DNA of 63,922 bases, taken from the NCBI RefSeq assembly GCF_018524365.1, contig NZ_JAEKFT010000027.1, positions 1-63,922 on the forward strand, written 5' to 3'. Below the pieces are notes generated by a model, which saw only the letters and a list, made by a program, of their open reading frames with translations, was not told where the DNA came from and ran no database searches. The stretch comes from Denitromonas iodatirespirans. GTDB taxonomy: Bacteria; Pseudomonadota; Gammaproteobacteria; Burkholderiales; Rhodocyclaceae. This document shows positions 20,462 through 29,381 of the stretch, piece after piece (position 1 is the first letter of the stretch; each line of letters begins with the position of its first letter). The position numbers and the translations under genes are program-made.

Positions 20462-20602
20462 ATGTTTGAAAAAATCCTGATCGCGAACCGCGGTGACCAG
20501 CCGCGTAGCCCGGCCGAGCGCAGCGACGCCGGGGCCGCCATGGCACAGCAGAGCCAAGGGTGTGTTTGCGTCGATTTCACCGCGGAGGTGCACCATGTTT
20601 GA
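20462..20602 (+). CDS. 46-codon leader ORF made from a duplicated liuD 5' end
   Basis: It has its own Shine-Dalgarno (GGAGAAG, 20451) and starts [12 protein letters not shown]. The first 11 residues are identical to LiuD, but the DNA differs from liuD at synonymous third positions (GAA/GAG, AAA/AAG, ATC/ATT, CTG/CTT, GCG/GCC). It then diverges through a REP-like stretch and stops at TGA 20600, inside the first codons of the real liuD (overlap ATGTTTGA). It may be a remnant of a disrupted start or a functional coupler for liuD translation. Expression is not proven. Confidence 0.6.
   Translation: MFEKILIANRGDQPRSPAERSDAGAAMAQQSQGCVCVDFTAEVHHV
20505..20535. repeat. Partial REP-like element inside the liuD leader
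   Basis: GTAGCCCGG at 20505 followed by CGAGCGCAGCG and a CCGGGG block resembles the left half of the elements at 13072 and 26957. It lies directly after the duplicated start of liuD and is probably part of the inserted segment that separates the two copies. Confidence 0.5.
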
Positions 20603-22595
20603 GAAGATTCTTATCGCCAACCGCGGTGAAATCGCCTGCCGCGTCATCAAGACCGCGCGACGCATGGGCATCAAGACCGTGGCGGTGTATTCCGAGGCCG
20701 ACGCCAACGCGCGTCATGTACGCCTGGCCGACGAGGCGGTGCTGATCGGCCCGGCCGCGGTCAAGGAAAGCTACCTGGTGATCGACAAGATCATCGCCGC
20801 CGCCAAGCAGACCGGCGCGCAGGCGATCCACCCGGGCTACGGCTTCCTGTCGGAGAACGAAGACTTCTGCCATGCCTGCGACGAGGCCGGCATCGTCTTC
20901 ATCGGCCCGCCGGTGTCGGCGATCCAGGCCATGGGCTCCAAGTCCGAAGCCAAGAAGATCATGGGCGCGGCCGGCGTGCCGCTCACCCCGGGCTACCACG
21001 GCGACGACCAGGACCCGGAGCTCCTCAAGCGCGAGGCCGACGGCATCGGCTACCCGGTGCTGATCAAGGCCGCCGCCGGCGGTGGCGGCAAGGGCATGCG
21101 CCTGGTGGAGAAGGCCGAGGACTTCCTCGATCTGCTCGGCTCGTGCAAGCGCGAGGCCATCTCCAGCTTCGGCGACGACCATGTGCTGATCGAGAAATAC
21201 ATCACCCGCCCGCGCCACATCGAGATCCAGGTGTTCGGCGACACCCAGGGCAACTGCGTGTACCTGTTCGAGCGCGATTGCTCGGTGCAGCGCCGCCACC
21301 AGAAGGTGCTCGAAGAGGCGCCCGCGCCGGGCATGACGCCCGAGCGCCGCGCCGCCATGGGCCAGGCGGCGGTCGACGCGGCCAAGGCGGTCGGCTATGT
21401 CGGCGCCGGCACGGTGGAGTTCATCGCCAACCAGGACGGCAGCTTCTATTTCATGGAGATGAACACCCGCCTGCAGGTCGAGCACCCGGTCACCGAGATG
21501 ATCACCGGCCTCGACCTGGTCGAGTGGCAGCTGCGTGTCGCTTCGGGCGAGCCGCTGCCGCTGGCGCAGGAGCAGTTGCAGATCCGCGGCCATGCGCTCG
21601 AAGCGCGCATCTATGCCGAAGACCCGGACAAGGGCTTTTTGCCCTCCACCGGCGCGCTGCTCCACCTGTCGCCGCCGGCCGAGAACCTGCATGTGCGGGT
21701 CGACACCGGCGTCGAAGAGGGCGACGAGATCAGCCCGCACTACGATCCGATGATCGCCAAGCTCATCGTCTGGGACCACAGCCGCGAGCGCGCCCTGGCG
21801 CGCATGCTGCAGGCGCTGGCCGAGTACCGCGTGGTCGGCGTATCGAACAACATCAGCTTCCTGTCGCGCCTGACCGCCTGCCCGGCCTTTGCCAACGCCG
21901 ACCTCGACACCGGCCTGATCGAGCGCGAAAAGGCCTACCTCTTCCCCGAAGCCAAGGCCACGCCGGCCGAGGTCTGGTACGTGGCTGCGTTGGCCGAACT
22001 GCTGCGCGAGGCCAACCGCGGCGCGGCCAAAGCCCGCCGTGACGAAGACCCGCTCTCGCCCTGGCATGCCCGCGACGGCTGGCGCCTGAACGCCTCGGCC
22101 AAGCGCGACCTGATCTTCCGCCTTGGCGAAGACCAGAAAACCGTGAATGTGGCCTACCGTGCCGACGGCTACACGCTGACGGTCGACGGCAAGTCGGTCG
22201 AGGCGCGCGGTGAGCTGAACGACCGCGGCCTGCTGCGCGTCGAGCTCGACGGCATGCGCATGGACGCCACCGTGGTGGCCGCCAACGAGAAGCGCCATGT
22301 GTTCTTCCACGGTCGTGCCTGGCAGCTGTCCAATGTCGACCCGCTGCACTTCGCCGGCGAGGGCGGTGGCGCCGAAGGCGGCCTGCTGGCGCCGATGCCG
22401 GGCAAGGTGATCGCGCTCATCGCCCAGGCCGGCGCCGCGGTCGACAAGGGCGCGCCGCTGTTGATTCTCGAAGCGATGAAGATGGAACACACCATCGCCG
22501 CCCCCGCCGCCGGCACGGTCAAGGCCTTCCGCTTCGCGGTCGGCGACCAGGTGGGCGATGGTGATGAGCTGGTTGAGTTCGAGGTGAAGGCATGA
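20595..22595 (+). CDS. liuD: 3-methylcrotonyl-CoA carboxylase, biotin (alpha) subunit
   Basis: The 666-residue protein has a biotin carboxylase domain ([23 protein letters not shown]-grasp glycine loop [36 protein letters not shown]) and a C-terminal biotin domain with the lysine motif EAMKMEHT. It carboxylates biotin with ATP and bicarbonate for LiuB. GGAGG lies 7 nt before ATG 20595, which is the true start; a diverged copy of the first codons lies 133 bp upstream. It overlaps liuE by 4 bp. Confidence 0.95.
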   Translation: MFEKILIANRGEIACRVIKTARRMGIKTVAVYSEADANARHVRLADEAVLIGPAAVKESYLVIDKIIAAAKQTGAQAIHPGYGFLSENEDFCHACDEAGIVFIGPPVSAIQAMGSKSEAKKIMGAAGVPLTPGYHGDDQDPELLKREADGIGYPVLIKAAAGGGGKGMRLVEKAEDFLDLLGSCKREAISSFGDDHVLIEKYITRPRHIEIQVFGDTQGNCVYLFERDCSVQRRHQKVLEEAPAPGMTPERRAAMGQAAVDAAKAVGYVGAGTVEFIANQDGSFYFMEMNTRLQVEHPVTEMITGLDLVEWQLRVASGEPLPLAQEQLQIRGHALEARIYAEDPDKGFLPSTGALLHLSPPAENLHVRVDTGVEEGDEISPHYDPMIAKLIVWDHSRERALARMLQALAEYRVVGVSNNISFLSRLTACPAFANADLDTGLIEREKAYLFPEAKATPAEVWYVAALAELLREANRGAAKARRDEDPLSPWHARDGWRLNASAKRDLIFRLGEDQKTVNVAYRADGYTLTVDGKSVEARGELNDRGLLRVELDGMRMDATVVAANEKRHVFFHGRAWQLSNVDPLHFAGEGGGAEGGLLAPMPGKVIALIAQAGAAVDKGAPLLILEAMKMEHTIAAPAAGTVKAFRFAVGDQVGDGDELVEFEVKA

Positions 22596-23506
22596 ATCTT
22601 CCGACACAGGTCCGCATCGTCGACGTCGGTCCGCGCGACGGGCTGCAGAACGAAAAGCAGGTGATCGACACGGCGGTCAAGGTCGAGCTGATCGCCCGGC
22701 TCGGTGCGGCCGGGTTGAAGAGCATCGAGGCGACCTCCTTCGTGTCGCCCAAGTGGGTGCCGCAGATGGGTGACAACGCCGAAGTCATGGCAAGCATCCA
22801 GCGCCTGCCCGGCGTGGGGTATCCGGTGCTGACGCCGAACCTGAAAGGCTTCGAGGCGGCGCTGGCTGCCGGCGCCGAGGAGGTGGCGGTGTTCGGTGCG
22901 GCCTCCGAGTCCTTCAGTCAGAAGAACATCAACTGTTCGATCGCCGAATCGCTGCAACGCTTCGAACCGGTGATGGCGGCGGCCCAGGCGGCCGGCGTGA
23001 AGGTGCGCGGCTATGTGTCCTGCGTGCTCGGCTGTCCTTACGAGGGCGAGATCGCCCCGGCCGCGGTGGCCGAGGTGGCCGCCACGCTGTTCGACATGGG
23101 CTGCTACGAGGTCAGCCTCGGCGACACCATCGGCACCGGCACGCCGGGCAAGACGCAGCGCATGCTCGACGCCGTAGCGGCGCGGGTGCCGGTGGGTAAA
23201 CTGGCCGGCCACTATCACGACACCTACGGCCAGGCGCTGGCCAATATCTACGCGTCGCTGGAGAGGGGCGTGGCGGTGTTCGACGCCTCGGTCGGCGGGC
23301 TGGGCGGTTGCCCCTACGCGGCCGGTGCCTCGGGCAATGTGGCGACCGAGGATGTGGTCTACCTGCTCGACGGGCTGGGCATCGACACCGGCATCGACCT
23401 GAACCGTCTGGTCGACACCGCAGCATGGATCAGCGCCCAACTGGGCCGCGAGCCGGCCTCGAAAGTGGCGCGCGCGGTGCTGGCCAAGCGGGGCGCCTGC
23501 GTATGA
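22592..23506 (+). CDS. liuE: Hydroxymethylglutaryl-CoA lyase
   Basis: The 304-residue TIM-barrel enzyme cleaves HMG-CoA to acetyl-CoA and acetoacetate, the last step of leucine degradation. Hallmarks are [14 protein letters not shown] near the N-terminus, the His-containing metal site [12 protein letters not shown], and the catalytic Cys loop [16 protein letters not shown]. It overlaps liuD by ATGA and the next small gene by ATGA, so all three are coupled. Confidence 0.96.
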   Translation: MNLPTQVRIVDVGPRDGLQNEKQVIDTAVKVELIARLGAAGLKSIEATSFVSPKWVPQMGDNAEVMASIQRLPGVGYPVLTPNLKGFEAALAAGAEEVAVFGAASESFSQKNINCSIAESLQRFEPVMAAAQAAGVKVRGYVSCVLGCPYEGEIAPAAVAEVAATLFDMGCYEVSLGDTIGTGTPGKTQRMLDAVAARVPVGKLAGHYHDTYGQALANIYASLERGVAVFDASVGGLGGCPYAAGASGNVATEDVVYLLDGLGIDTGIDLNRLVDTAAWISAQLGREPASKVARAVLAKRGACV

Positions 23507-23715
23507 GCGTGGCGTCGCCGTGCATCGACATCTGTAAAATGGACCCCCGCACCGGTCTGTGCGTGGGTTGTGCCCGCACGATCGACGAGATCACCGCCTG
23601 GAGTCGCATCGGCGACGACGAGAAGCGGGCGATCCTGGCGCGGGTGGCCGAGCGCGAAGCGGCGCTCGATGTGTTCGACCACGATCCGCAGGCGAGCGGC
23701 GGGCGCACGTCCTAA
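23503..23715 (+). CDS. DUF1289 small Cys-rich protein (copy 1)
   Basis: The 70-residue protein begins [20 protein letters not shown] with CxxxC...CxxC spacing (CIDIC, CVGC) typical of DUF1289. The Cys set suggests metal or iron-sulfur binding, but the role is unknown. It overlaps the liuE stop by 4 bp and so is translated with the liu operon. A second DUF1289 gene is at 25159. It is followed by a 147-bp gap before sbtA. Confidence 0.85.
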   Translation: MSVASPCIDICKMDPRTGLCVGCARTIDEITAWSRIGDDEKRAILARVAEREAALDVFDHDPQASGGRTS

Positions 23716-23862
23716 CTGGGGTGTTTCGCCAGGCGGGGGGAGGAGGGCGCACCGCCCGCCGCGCCGGAACCTTTTGCGCCGACGGCCGTCAGTTTGTCGG
23801 GCCGTGCGGCCGGTGGGGTCGCGGCCCGGGGGCGCGTTGCCCCGATTTGTCTGTGAGCGACG

Positions 23863-24813
23863 ATGAATCCGATCGATCCGATCATCCTGTTTTTCCTGCT
23901 CGGCCTCATCGCGGGCCTGGCGCGCGCCGAGCTGCGGCTGCCGGCGGCCATCTATGATTTCGTCAGCATCCTGCTGCTGCTCGCCATCGGCCTGAAGGGC
24001 GGCATCGAGCTGGCCAAGCAGCCCTTTGGCGATCTGCTGCCGCAAATCCTCGCCGTGCTGGCGATGGGCTTCGCGCTGCCGTTGGTGGCCTATCCGGTGC
24101 TGCGCCACCTCGGGCGCTTCCAGCGCGCCGATGCGGCCTCGATCGCCGCCCACTACGGCTCGGTCAGCGTCGGCACCTACGCGGTGGCGGTGGCCTACTT
24201 CGGCACCCGCGAGATCTTCTTCGAAGCCCACATGCCGCTCCTGCTGGTGGTGCTCGAAGTGCCGGCCATCCTGGTCGGCATCGTGCTGGCGCGCGGCATG
24301 AGCCGCGAGACGCGCTGGGGCGCGGTGATGCACGAAGTGTTTCTCGGCAAGGGCATCGTGCTGTTGCTCGGCGGCCTGCTCATCGGCTGGATCGCCGGGC
24401 CCGAGGGCGTGGTGTCGATCAAGCCGCTGTTCTTCGACCTGTTCAAGGGCATCCTGGCCATCTTCCTGCTCGAAATGGGCCTGATCACCGCGGCGCAGAT
24501 CGGGTCCTTGCGCCAGTACGGCCTGTTCCTGCTCAGTTTCGGCATGCTCATGCCGGTGGGCTCGGCACTGATCGGCGCGCTGCTCGGCTGGGCGCTGGGG
24601 CTGTCGATGGGCGGCACGGCGGTGCTCGCCACGCTGGCGGCCTCGGCTTCGTACATCGCGGTGCCGGCGGCCATGCGGGTGTCGGTGCCCGAGGCCAACC
24701 CGACGCTGTCGCTCACCGCCTCGCTGGGCATCACCTTTCCGTTCAATGTGCTGATCGGCGTGCCGCTTTATCATGCGATGGCCGAGCGTGTGCACGCCTT
24801 CCTGGGAGCCTGA
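23863..24813 (+). CDS. sbtA: SbtA-type sodium-dependent bicarbonate transporter
   Basis: The 316-residue protein has about ten hydrophobic segments and matches SbtA: DFVSILLLLAIGLKGGIELA near the N-terminus, AAHYGSVSVGTYAVAVAYF, and NPTLSLTASLGITFPFNVLI near the end. In cyanobacteria SbtA imports bicarbonate with sodium and is gated by SbtB. The gene lies 147 bp after the liu operon genes and 3 bp before an sbtB-like gene. A role in supplying methylcrotonyl-CoA carboxylase with bicarbonate is a contextual inference. Confidence 0.88.
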   Translation: MNPIDPIILFFLLGLIAGLARAELRLPAAIYDFVSILLLLAIGLKGGIELAKQPFGDLLPQILAVLAMGFALPLVAYPVLRHLGRFQRADAASIAAHYGSVSVGTYAVAVAYFGTREIFFEAHMPLLLVVLEVPAILVGIVLARGMSRETRWGAVMHEVFLGKGIVLLLGGLLIGWIAGPEGVVSIKPLFFDLFKGILAIFLLEMGLITAAQIGSLRQYGLFLLSFGMLMPVGSALIGALLGWALGLSMGGTAVLATLAASASYIAVPAAMRVSVPEANPTLSLTASLGITFPFNVLIGVPLYHAMAERVHAFLGA

Positions 24814-24816
24814 GCC

Positions 24817-25128
24817 ATGAGCCTGGCCAACGACCGTATCCGCAAGCTGCTGACCATCGTCACCGAAGGGGCGATCGAGAGCGCGCTGGTGCGCGACCTC
24901 GACCGGCTCGGCGCGCATGGCTACACCATCACCGAGGCGCGTGGCAAAGGGCGTCGCGGGGTGCGCAACGCCGGCTGGGATGCGAGCAGCAACATCCGCA
25001 TCGAGGTGGTGTGCAACGACGACACCGCGGCCGCCATCGCCGCCCACCTGCAGGCGCAGTACTACGACAACTACGCGATGATCCTGTGGGCGAGCGAGGT
25101 CGAGGTGCTGCGGCCCGAAAAATTCTGA
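24817..25128 (+). CDS. sbtB: SbtB-like PII signalling protein
   Basis: The 103-residue ferredoxin-like PII protein has a short T-loop region with GKGRRGVRNAG and the C-terminal strand YYDNYAMILWASEVEVL, which closely resembles SbtB. Cyanobacterial SbtB binds cAMP, AMP or ADP and controls SbtA. This protein ends at LRPEKF and lacks the Cys-pair C-terminal R-loop of cyanobacterial SbtB, so redox-linked nucleotide hydrolysis is not expected. It starts 3 bp after sbtA. Confidence 0.85.
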   Translation: MSLANDRIRKLLTIVTEGAIESALVRDLDRLGAHGYTITEARGKGRRGVRNAGWDASSNIRIEVVCNDDTAAAIAAHLQAQYYDNYAMILWASEVEVLRPEKF

Positions 25129-25158
25129 GCCCGCGCGGCTCGCCAGCCAGGAGCGCCC

Positions 25159-25341
25159 ATGTCCGAATGCATCGGCATTTGCGAGATCGACCCCGATTCC
25201 GAAACCTGTATCGGCTGCGGCCGTTCGGCCGACGAGATCTTCGGCAACGACCACAGCGACGACCCGACAGACGCCGACGTCCAGCCGCCGCCGGCCGATC
25301 ATGTGCCGATCACGCCGGACGATGCGCAGCCCGTCGACTGA
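25159..25341 (+). CDS. DUF1289 small Cys-rich protein (copy 2)
   Basis: The 60-residue protein starts MSECIGICEIDPDSETCIGC and keeps the CxxxC...CxxC pattern of DUF1289. Its tail is acidic and Pro-rich (DDPTDADVQPPPADH). It lies 30 bp after sbtB, and AGGAG precedes the ATG. The function is unknown. Two copies in one cluster, one behind liuE and one behind sbtB, suggest recurring linkage of this family with these genes. Confidence 0.8.
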   Translation: MSECIGICEIDPDSETCIGCGRSADEIFGNDHSDDPTDADVQPPPADHVPITPDDAQPVD

Positions 25342-25385
25342 CGAATCCGCTTCGTGACGCCGCCGCGCCCCCCGAGGAGACCCCC

Positions 25386-26027
25386 ATGCGCCCCTCCGTC
25401 GATTGGATATTCGACTTCATCTCGCCCTTCGCCTACCTGCAGTCGCAGCAGCTGTCCGCCGTGACCGCAGTGGCGGCGGTGCGCCCGGTGCCGGTGGTCT
25501 TCGCCGGTCTGCTCGACCACTGGGGCCAGCGTGGCCCGGCCGAGATCCCGGCCAAGCGGCGCTTCACCTACCGCCATGTGCGCTGGCTGGCCGAGCAGGC
25601 CGGGCTGCCGCTGGTGTTTCCGCCGGCGCATCCGTTCAACCCCATCGCCGCGCTGCGCCTGGCCGTGGTGGCCGATGAGCTGGCCGCGATCCAGGCCATG
25701 TTTCGCGTCATCTGGGGCGAGGGGCTGGACCCCAACAGCGAAGCCGGCTGGGCGGCATTGAGCGCCGCGGCCGGCTTGTCGCCCGAGGCGGCCCGCGAGG
25801 CGGTGGCGCAGCCCGACTGCAAGGCGCGCCTGCGCGCCAACGGTGAGGCCGCACTGGCTACCGGGGTGTTCGGCGTGCCCACGCTGCTGGTCGACGGCGA
25901 ACCCTTCTGGGGCGTGGACGCCACGGCCATGGCGCTGGCCGCGCTCGCCGACCCGGCGCATTTCGCCTCGGCCGAGTACCGCCGGCTCGACACGCTGCCC
26001 GAGGCGGCGGGGCGGCGCCCGTCATGA
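25386..26027 (+). CDS. 2-hydroxychromene-2-carboxylate isomerase-like DsbA-family protein (copy 2)
   Basis: The 213-residue thioredoxin-fold protein begins VDWIFDFISPFAYLQSQQL and ends with GVFGVPTLLVDGEPFWGVDA. It is a clear paralogue of the protein at 15481 but diverged. As in the family, Ser-Pro replaces the DsbA active-site Cys pair. It shares an ATGA overlap with the MBL hydrolase downstream. The natural substrate is unknown. A glutathione-linked reaction is expected from the family. Confidence 0.88.
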   Translation: MRPSVDWIFDFISPFAYLQSQQLSAVTAVAAVRPVPVVFAGLLDHWGQRGPAEIPAKRRFTYRHVRWLAEQAGLPLVFPPAHPFNPIAALRLAVVADELAAIQAMFRVIWGEGLDPNSEAGWAALSAAAGLSPEAAREAVAQPDCKARLRANGEAALATGVFGVPTLLVDGEPFWGVDATAMALAALADPAHFASAEYRRLDTLPEAAGRRPS

Positions 26028-26935
26028 GCCGCCTGCCCGCATCCATCCGTGTGCTCGAGCGCGGCTGGCTGTCGTCCAACAACATCCTGTTGTTCGACGG
26101 CGACCGCGCGGTGCTGGTCGACACCGGCTATGTCAGCCATGCCGAGCAGACCGTCGCCCTGGTGCGCAGTGCGCTCGACGGCCGCCAGCTCACCGACATC
26201 GTCAACACCCATTCGCACTCCGACCACATCGGCGGCAACGCCGCCGTACAGCGCGCCTTCGGTTGCCGCATCACCGTGCCCGCCGGCATGCATGACGCCG
26301 TCCAGCAATGGGATGAAAACGCCCTGCTGCTCACCGTCGCCAAGCAGACCGGCGAGCGCTTCAGCGCCGATGCCAAGATCCACCCCGGTTTCGAGCGCGA
26401 CATGGGCGGCCTGCATTGGGAGGCGCTGGCCGCGCCCGGCCACGACATGGACGCGCTGATGTTCTTCAACCGCGACCACGGTGTGCTGATCTCCGGCGAC
26501 GCCCTGTGGCGCGAGGGCTTCGGCATCCTGTTCGCCGACGTGCTCGGCACCGGCGACGGCATCGGCGAAGCGCGTCGTACCCTCGATGCCATCGCCCGCC
26601 TGCCGGTGCGCCATGTCATCCCCGGCCACGGCGCCCCCTTCGTCGAAGTCGACGAAGCCCTCGCCGCCGCCTACGCCCGCCTGCGCGCCTTCGAAGAAGA
26701 CGGCCGCCGCATGGCCCGCAACGCCATCCGCGGCTGCACCACCTTCTCCCTGCTCGACATGCGCCGCATGCCCCTGGCCGACCTCCCCGACTGGCTCGAG
26801 CGAACGCCGCTGTTCCGCATCGCCAACCAACGCTTCCTCCACGAAACCCCCGAGCGCCTCGCCGACTGGCTGATCGACAGTCTGGTCAAGGCCGGCGTGG
26901 CAAAGCGCGAAGGTGAGTGGTTGGTGGCTGCCTGA
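26024..26935 (+). CDS. MBL-fold metallo-hydrolase
   Basis: The 303-residue protein has the metallo-beta-lactamase signature NTHSHSDHIGGNAAV, the Asp in VLVDTGYVSH, and further metal ligands in APGHDMDALM and ISGDALW. The C-terminal helical part (residues ~230-303) resembles the extension seen in hydrolases acting on thioesters. It overlaps the isomerase gene by ATGA and is the last plus-strand gene of the leucine region. It is unrelated in detail to the MBL protein at 7278. Its substrate is unknown. Confidence 0.87.
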   Translation: MSRLPASIRVLERGWLSSNNILLFDGDRAVLVDTGYVSHAEQTVALVRSALDGRQLTDIVNTHSHSDHIGGNAAVQRAFGCRITVPAGMHDAVQQWDENALLLTVAKQTGERFSADAKIHPGFERDMGGLHWEALAAPGHDMDALMFFNRDHGVLISGDALWREGFGILFADVLGTGDGIGEARRTLDAIARLPVRHVIPGHGAPFVEVDEALAAAYARLRAFEEDGRRMARNAIRGCTTFSLLDMRRMPLADLPDWLERTPLFRIANQRFLHETPERLADWLIDSLVKAGVAKREGEWLVAA

Positions 26936-26956
26936 CGCTCACCGTCGGCAGGGCGT

Positions 26957-27073
26957 CGCCCGGATACAGCGCAGCGGAATCCGGGTGCAGTCGTTGTGCG
27001 AGCAACATGTAGTTCGGGTCGATCAACCGCCCATCCCGGATTCCGGCCTTCGGCCTGCATCCGGGCTACATGT
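26957..27073. repeat. REP-like dispersed palindromic element, copy 2
   Basis: The element contains CGCCCGGATACAGCGCAGCG and CCGGATTCCGGCCTTCGGCC and ends CCGGGCTACATGT. ACATGTAGTTCGG at 27005 pairs with the end at 27061-27073 at 11 of 13 positions. The same family occurs at 13072. It sits between two convergent genes, so transcription-end or mRNA-stability functions are possible. Confidence 0.7.
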
Positions 27074-27078
27074 GACGC

Positions 27079-28605
27079 CTACCCATACACCAGCGTCGGC
27101 AGATAGGTCACGATCCCCGGCAGCAAGATGCACAGCAGCAGCCCGAGCACCTGCAGCGCCAGGAAAACCAGCGCCGAGCGGAAGATGGTGGCCATGCTGA
27201 TCGACTCCGGCGTGACGCCGCGGATGTAGAACAGGGCGTAGCCGAAGGGTGGGCTGAGGAAGCTCATCTGCATGTTGACCAGGTAAATCACGCCGAACCA
27301 CAGGGCGACCTTGTCGCCGGGCACGGCGGGCAGGCCGAACAGGCCGTCGAAGGTGAGCGCCTTGATGATCGGCACGAAGATCGGCACCGCCAGCAGCAGG
27401 ATGCCGACCCAGTCGAGGAACATGCCGAGGATCACCAGCAGCACCATCATCAGGAACAGGATGCCGTAGGGCGACAGCCCCGTGCCGAGGATGGCGTCGC
27501 TGATGAAGGTCTGGCCGCCTTGCAGGATGTAGAAGCCGACGAAGATCGAGGCGCCGAAGATGATCCACAGCACCATGGCCGAGGCTTTGACGGTGCTGAC
27601 CGAGGCCTCTTTGAGCGCGATGAGGTTGAAGCGCCGGTGCATGATGGCGACGATGATGGCGCCGAAGGAGCCGATGCCGGCTGCTTCGACGGGCGTGGCG
27701 ATGCCGGCGAAGAGCAGGCCGAGTACCAGGATCACCAAGATCACCGGTGCCACCAGCTTGAGCAGCAAGCGCAGTTTCTGCCCCAGCGAGATGCGCTCTT
27801 CGGGCGGCACTGCCGGGCCCATCTCCGGGCGCAGCCAGGTGCGCAGCAGCACGTAGGCCACATACAGGCCGGAGAGCATCAGCCCCGGCAGCAGCGAACC
27901 CAGGTACAGCTCGCCGACCGACTGCTGCGCCACCACGGCATACAGAATGGCCAGGATCGAGGGCGGAATCAGGATGCCCAGGGTGCCGCCAGCCATGATC
28001 GAACCCAGGGCGATCCGCGGGTCGTAGTTGCGTTTGAGCATGGCGGGCAGGGCGATGATGCCCATGGTCACTACCGCCGCGCCGATCACGCCGACCATGG
28101 CGGCGAGGATGGTCGAGGCGATGATGGTGGCGGCCGCCAGACCGCCGCGCAGCCCGCCCATCCACTGGTAGATGACGTCGAACATCTCCTCGATCAGCCC
28201 GGCGCGTTCGAGCATCGAGGCCATGAAGATGAACAGCGGAATGGCCGCCAGGTCGGAGTTGGTCATCATCGGGAAGATGCGCGAGGGGATGATGTTGACC
28301 ATCACCTGGCCGCCGATAAGGTAGATGAACACCACGCCGAGGCCGCCGGTGACGAAGGCCAGGGGCAGGCCGAGCATGAGCAGCACCAGCAGCGAGCCGA
28401 ACATGATGTAGGTGAGTTCGCGAATCTCCACGTCTTCGAGCAGGCCGGCGGTGGTGAACAGGAAGCGCGCGTCCTCGTAGGGGTCGTAGAACAATACGTT
28501 GATCAGCTCGACGCCGAAGACGAACAGGGCGGCGCCGGTGGAGAGGATGAGGGCGGCGGTGCCGAGGCGGCCGGAGAGACTGCGCGAGGCGGTGGATGCG
28601 GCCAT
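27079..28605 (-). CDS. dctM: TRAP transporter large permease (DctM)
   Basis: The 508-residue inner-membrane protein has about 12-13 hydrophobic segments and DctM-family motifs: GGTLGILIPPSILAILYAVV and the region AGIATPVEAAGIGSFGAIIV. It forms the ion-coupled channel of a TRAP transporter with the small permease 2 bp upstream and the binding protein at 29382. GGGAGG precedes ATG 28605. The C-terminal half (SFLSPPFGYALFYIRGVTPE) is typical of the 2-oxo/hydroxy acid or aromatic acid subgroup. No substrate can be named with certainty. Confidence 0.93.
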   Translation of the reverse strand: MAASTASRSLSGRLGTAALILSTGAALFVFGVELINVLFYDPYEDARFLFTTAGLLEDVEIRELTYIMFGSLLVLLMLGLPLAFVTGGLGVVFIYLIGGQVMVNIIPSRIFPMMTNSDLAAIPLFIFMASMLERAGLIEEMFDVIYQWMGGLRGGLAAATIIASTILAAMVGVIGAAVVTMGIIALPAMLKRNYDPRIALGSIMAGGTLGILIPPSILAILYAVVAQQSVGELYLGSLLPGLMLSGLYVAYVLLRTWLRPEMGPAVPPEERISLGQKLRLLLKLVAPVILVILVLGLLFAGIATPVEAAGIGSFGAIIVAIMHRRFNLIALKEASVSTVKASAMVLWIIFGASIFVGFYILQGGQTFISDAILGTGLSPYGILFLMMVLLVILGMFLDWVGILLLAVPIFVPIIKALTFDGLFGLPAVPGDKVALWFGVIYLVNMQMSFLSPPFGYALFYIRGVTPESISMATIFRSALVFLALQVLGLLLCILLPGIVTYLPTLVYG

Positions 28606-28607
28606 GT

Positions 28608-29297
28608 TCAACCCTCCCGTCCCATGCGCCGGAACAGGACGATGTCCTTGATCAGCTTTGAGATGCCGGCCAAGAGCAGCAAGCTGGCGCCGATCACCAT
28701 GGTGGCCTTGACCGGCCAGTACTGGATGCCCCAGGTCTCCACCGTGGTCTCGCCCATGCCGTAGGAGGACATGAAGAAGCCCCATGAGGTGCCGAACAGC
28801 GCGATGGCGAAGATGAAGAAGAACACCGAGGTGAAGATGTCCATGCCCACGCGCCCGCGCGGCGGCAGCTTGATGTAGAGCACGTCGACCCGCACATGCC
28901 CGCCGGTGAGCAGGGTGTAGGCGCCGGCCAGCAGGTATTGCATGCCGAACAGCAAAAAGCACGACTCATGCACCCAGATGGTCGGTTGGTTGAACACATA
29001 GCGCATGATCACTTCGTAGAAGTAGGCGACCACCGCATTCACCGTCCAGAACGCAACGAAGATGCCCGACCACTTGCTGAGCGCATCGATCACGCGGGTC
29101 ACGCCAGTCTCGACATGCAGCGCCGGGTCTTCCTCGGCGAGCAGCTCGGTGGCGAGTTTTTCGTCCGGCGTCGGCGCTTGCGGCTGGCGGGCCTCCTGCC
29201 AGCGGGCCCAGGGGATGAAGATCAGCGGCATGATGGCCAGCCAGCCCCAATACACCAGATGCGGCAGCACGAAGCCGAAGTCGGGTTCTGTGTTCAT
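28608..29297 (-). CDS. dctQ: TRAP transporter small permease (DctQ)
   Basis: The 229-residue membrane protein has four or five hydrophobic segments and the DctQ-type pattern WVHESCFLLFGMQYLLAGAY with HVRVDVLYIKLPPRGRV. It has an unusual ~90-residue N-terminal extension that includes an additional membrane helix (VYWGWLAIMPLIFI) and a charged linker. GGAGGAG lies 8 nt before ATG 29297. Its stop is 2 bp from the dctM start, so the two are coupled. Confidence 0.92.
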   Translation of the reverse strand: MNTEPDFGFVLPHLVYWGWLAIMPLIFIPWARWQEARQPQAPTPDEKLATELLAEEDPALHVETGVTRVIDALSKWSGIFVAFWTVNAVVAYFYEVIMRYVFNQPTIWVHESCFLLFGMQYLLAGAYTLLTGGHVRVDVLYIKLPPRGRVGMDIFTSVFFFIFAIALFGTSWGFFMSSYGMGETTVETWGIQYWPVKATMVIGASLLLLAGISKLIKDIVLFRRMGREG

Positions 29298-29381
29298 GGA
29301 TGCGTCTCCTCCAGCGTGGCGCGCGCAGGCCGCACCGCGCCGGGCAGGCCGGGCGGTGCGGTGCTTCGGGTCGGAACGGAT

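Noticed and set aside
20577-22607. 676-codon open frame on the minus strand
   Set aside because: It is antisense to liuD and lacks domain signals. The liuD frame has biotin carboxylase and biotin-lysine motifs.
27520-28764. 414-codon plus-strand frame rich in His, Gln, Asp and Glu
   Set aside because: It is antisense to the TRAP permeases. The unusual composition results from reading hydrophobic codons in reverse.
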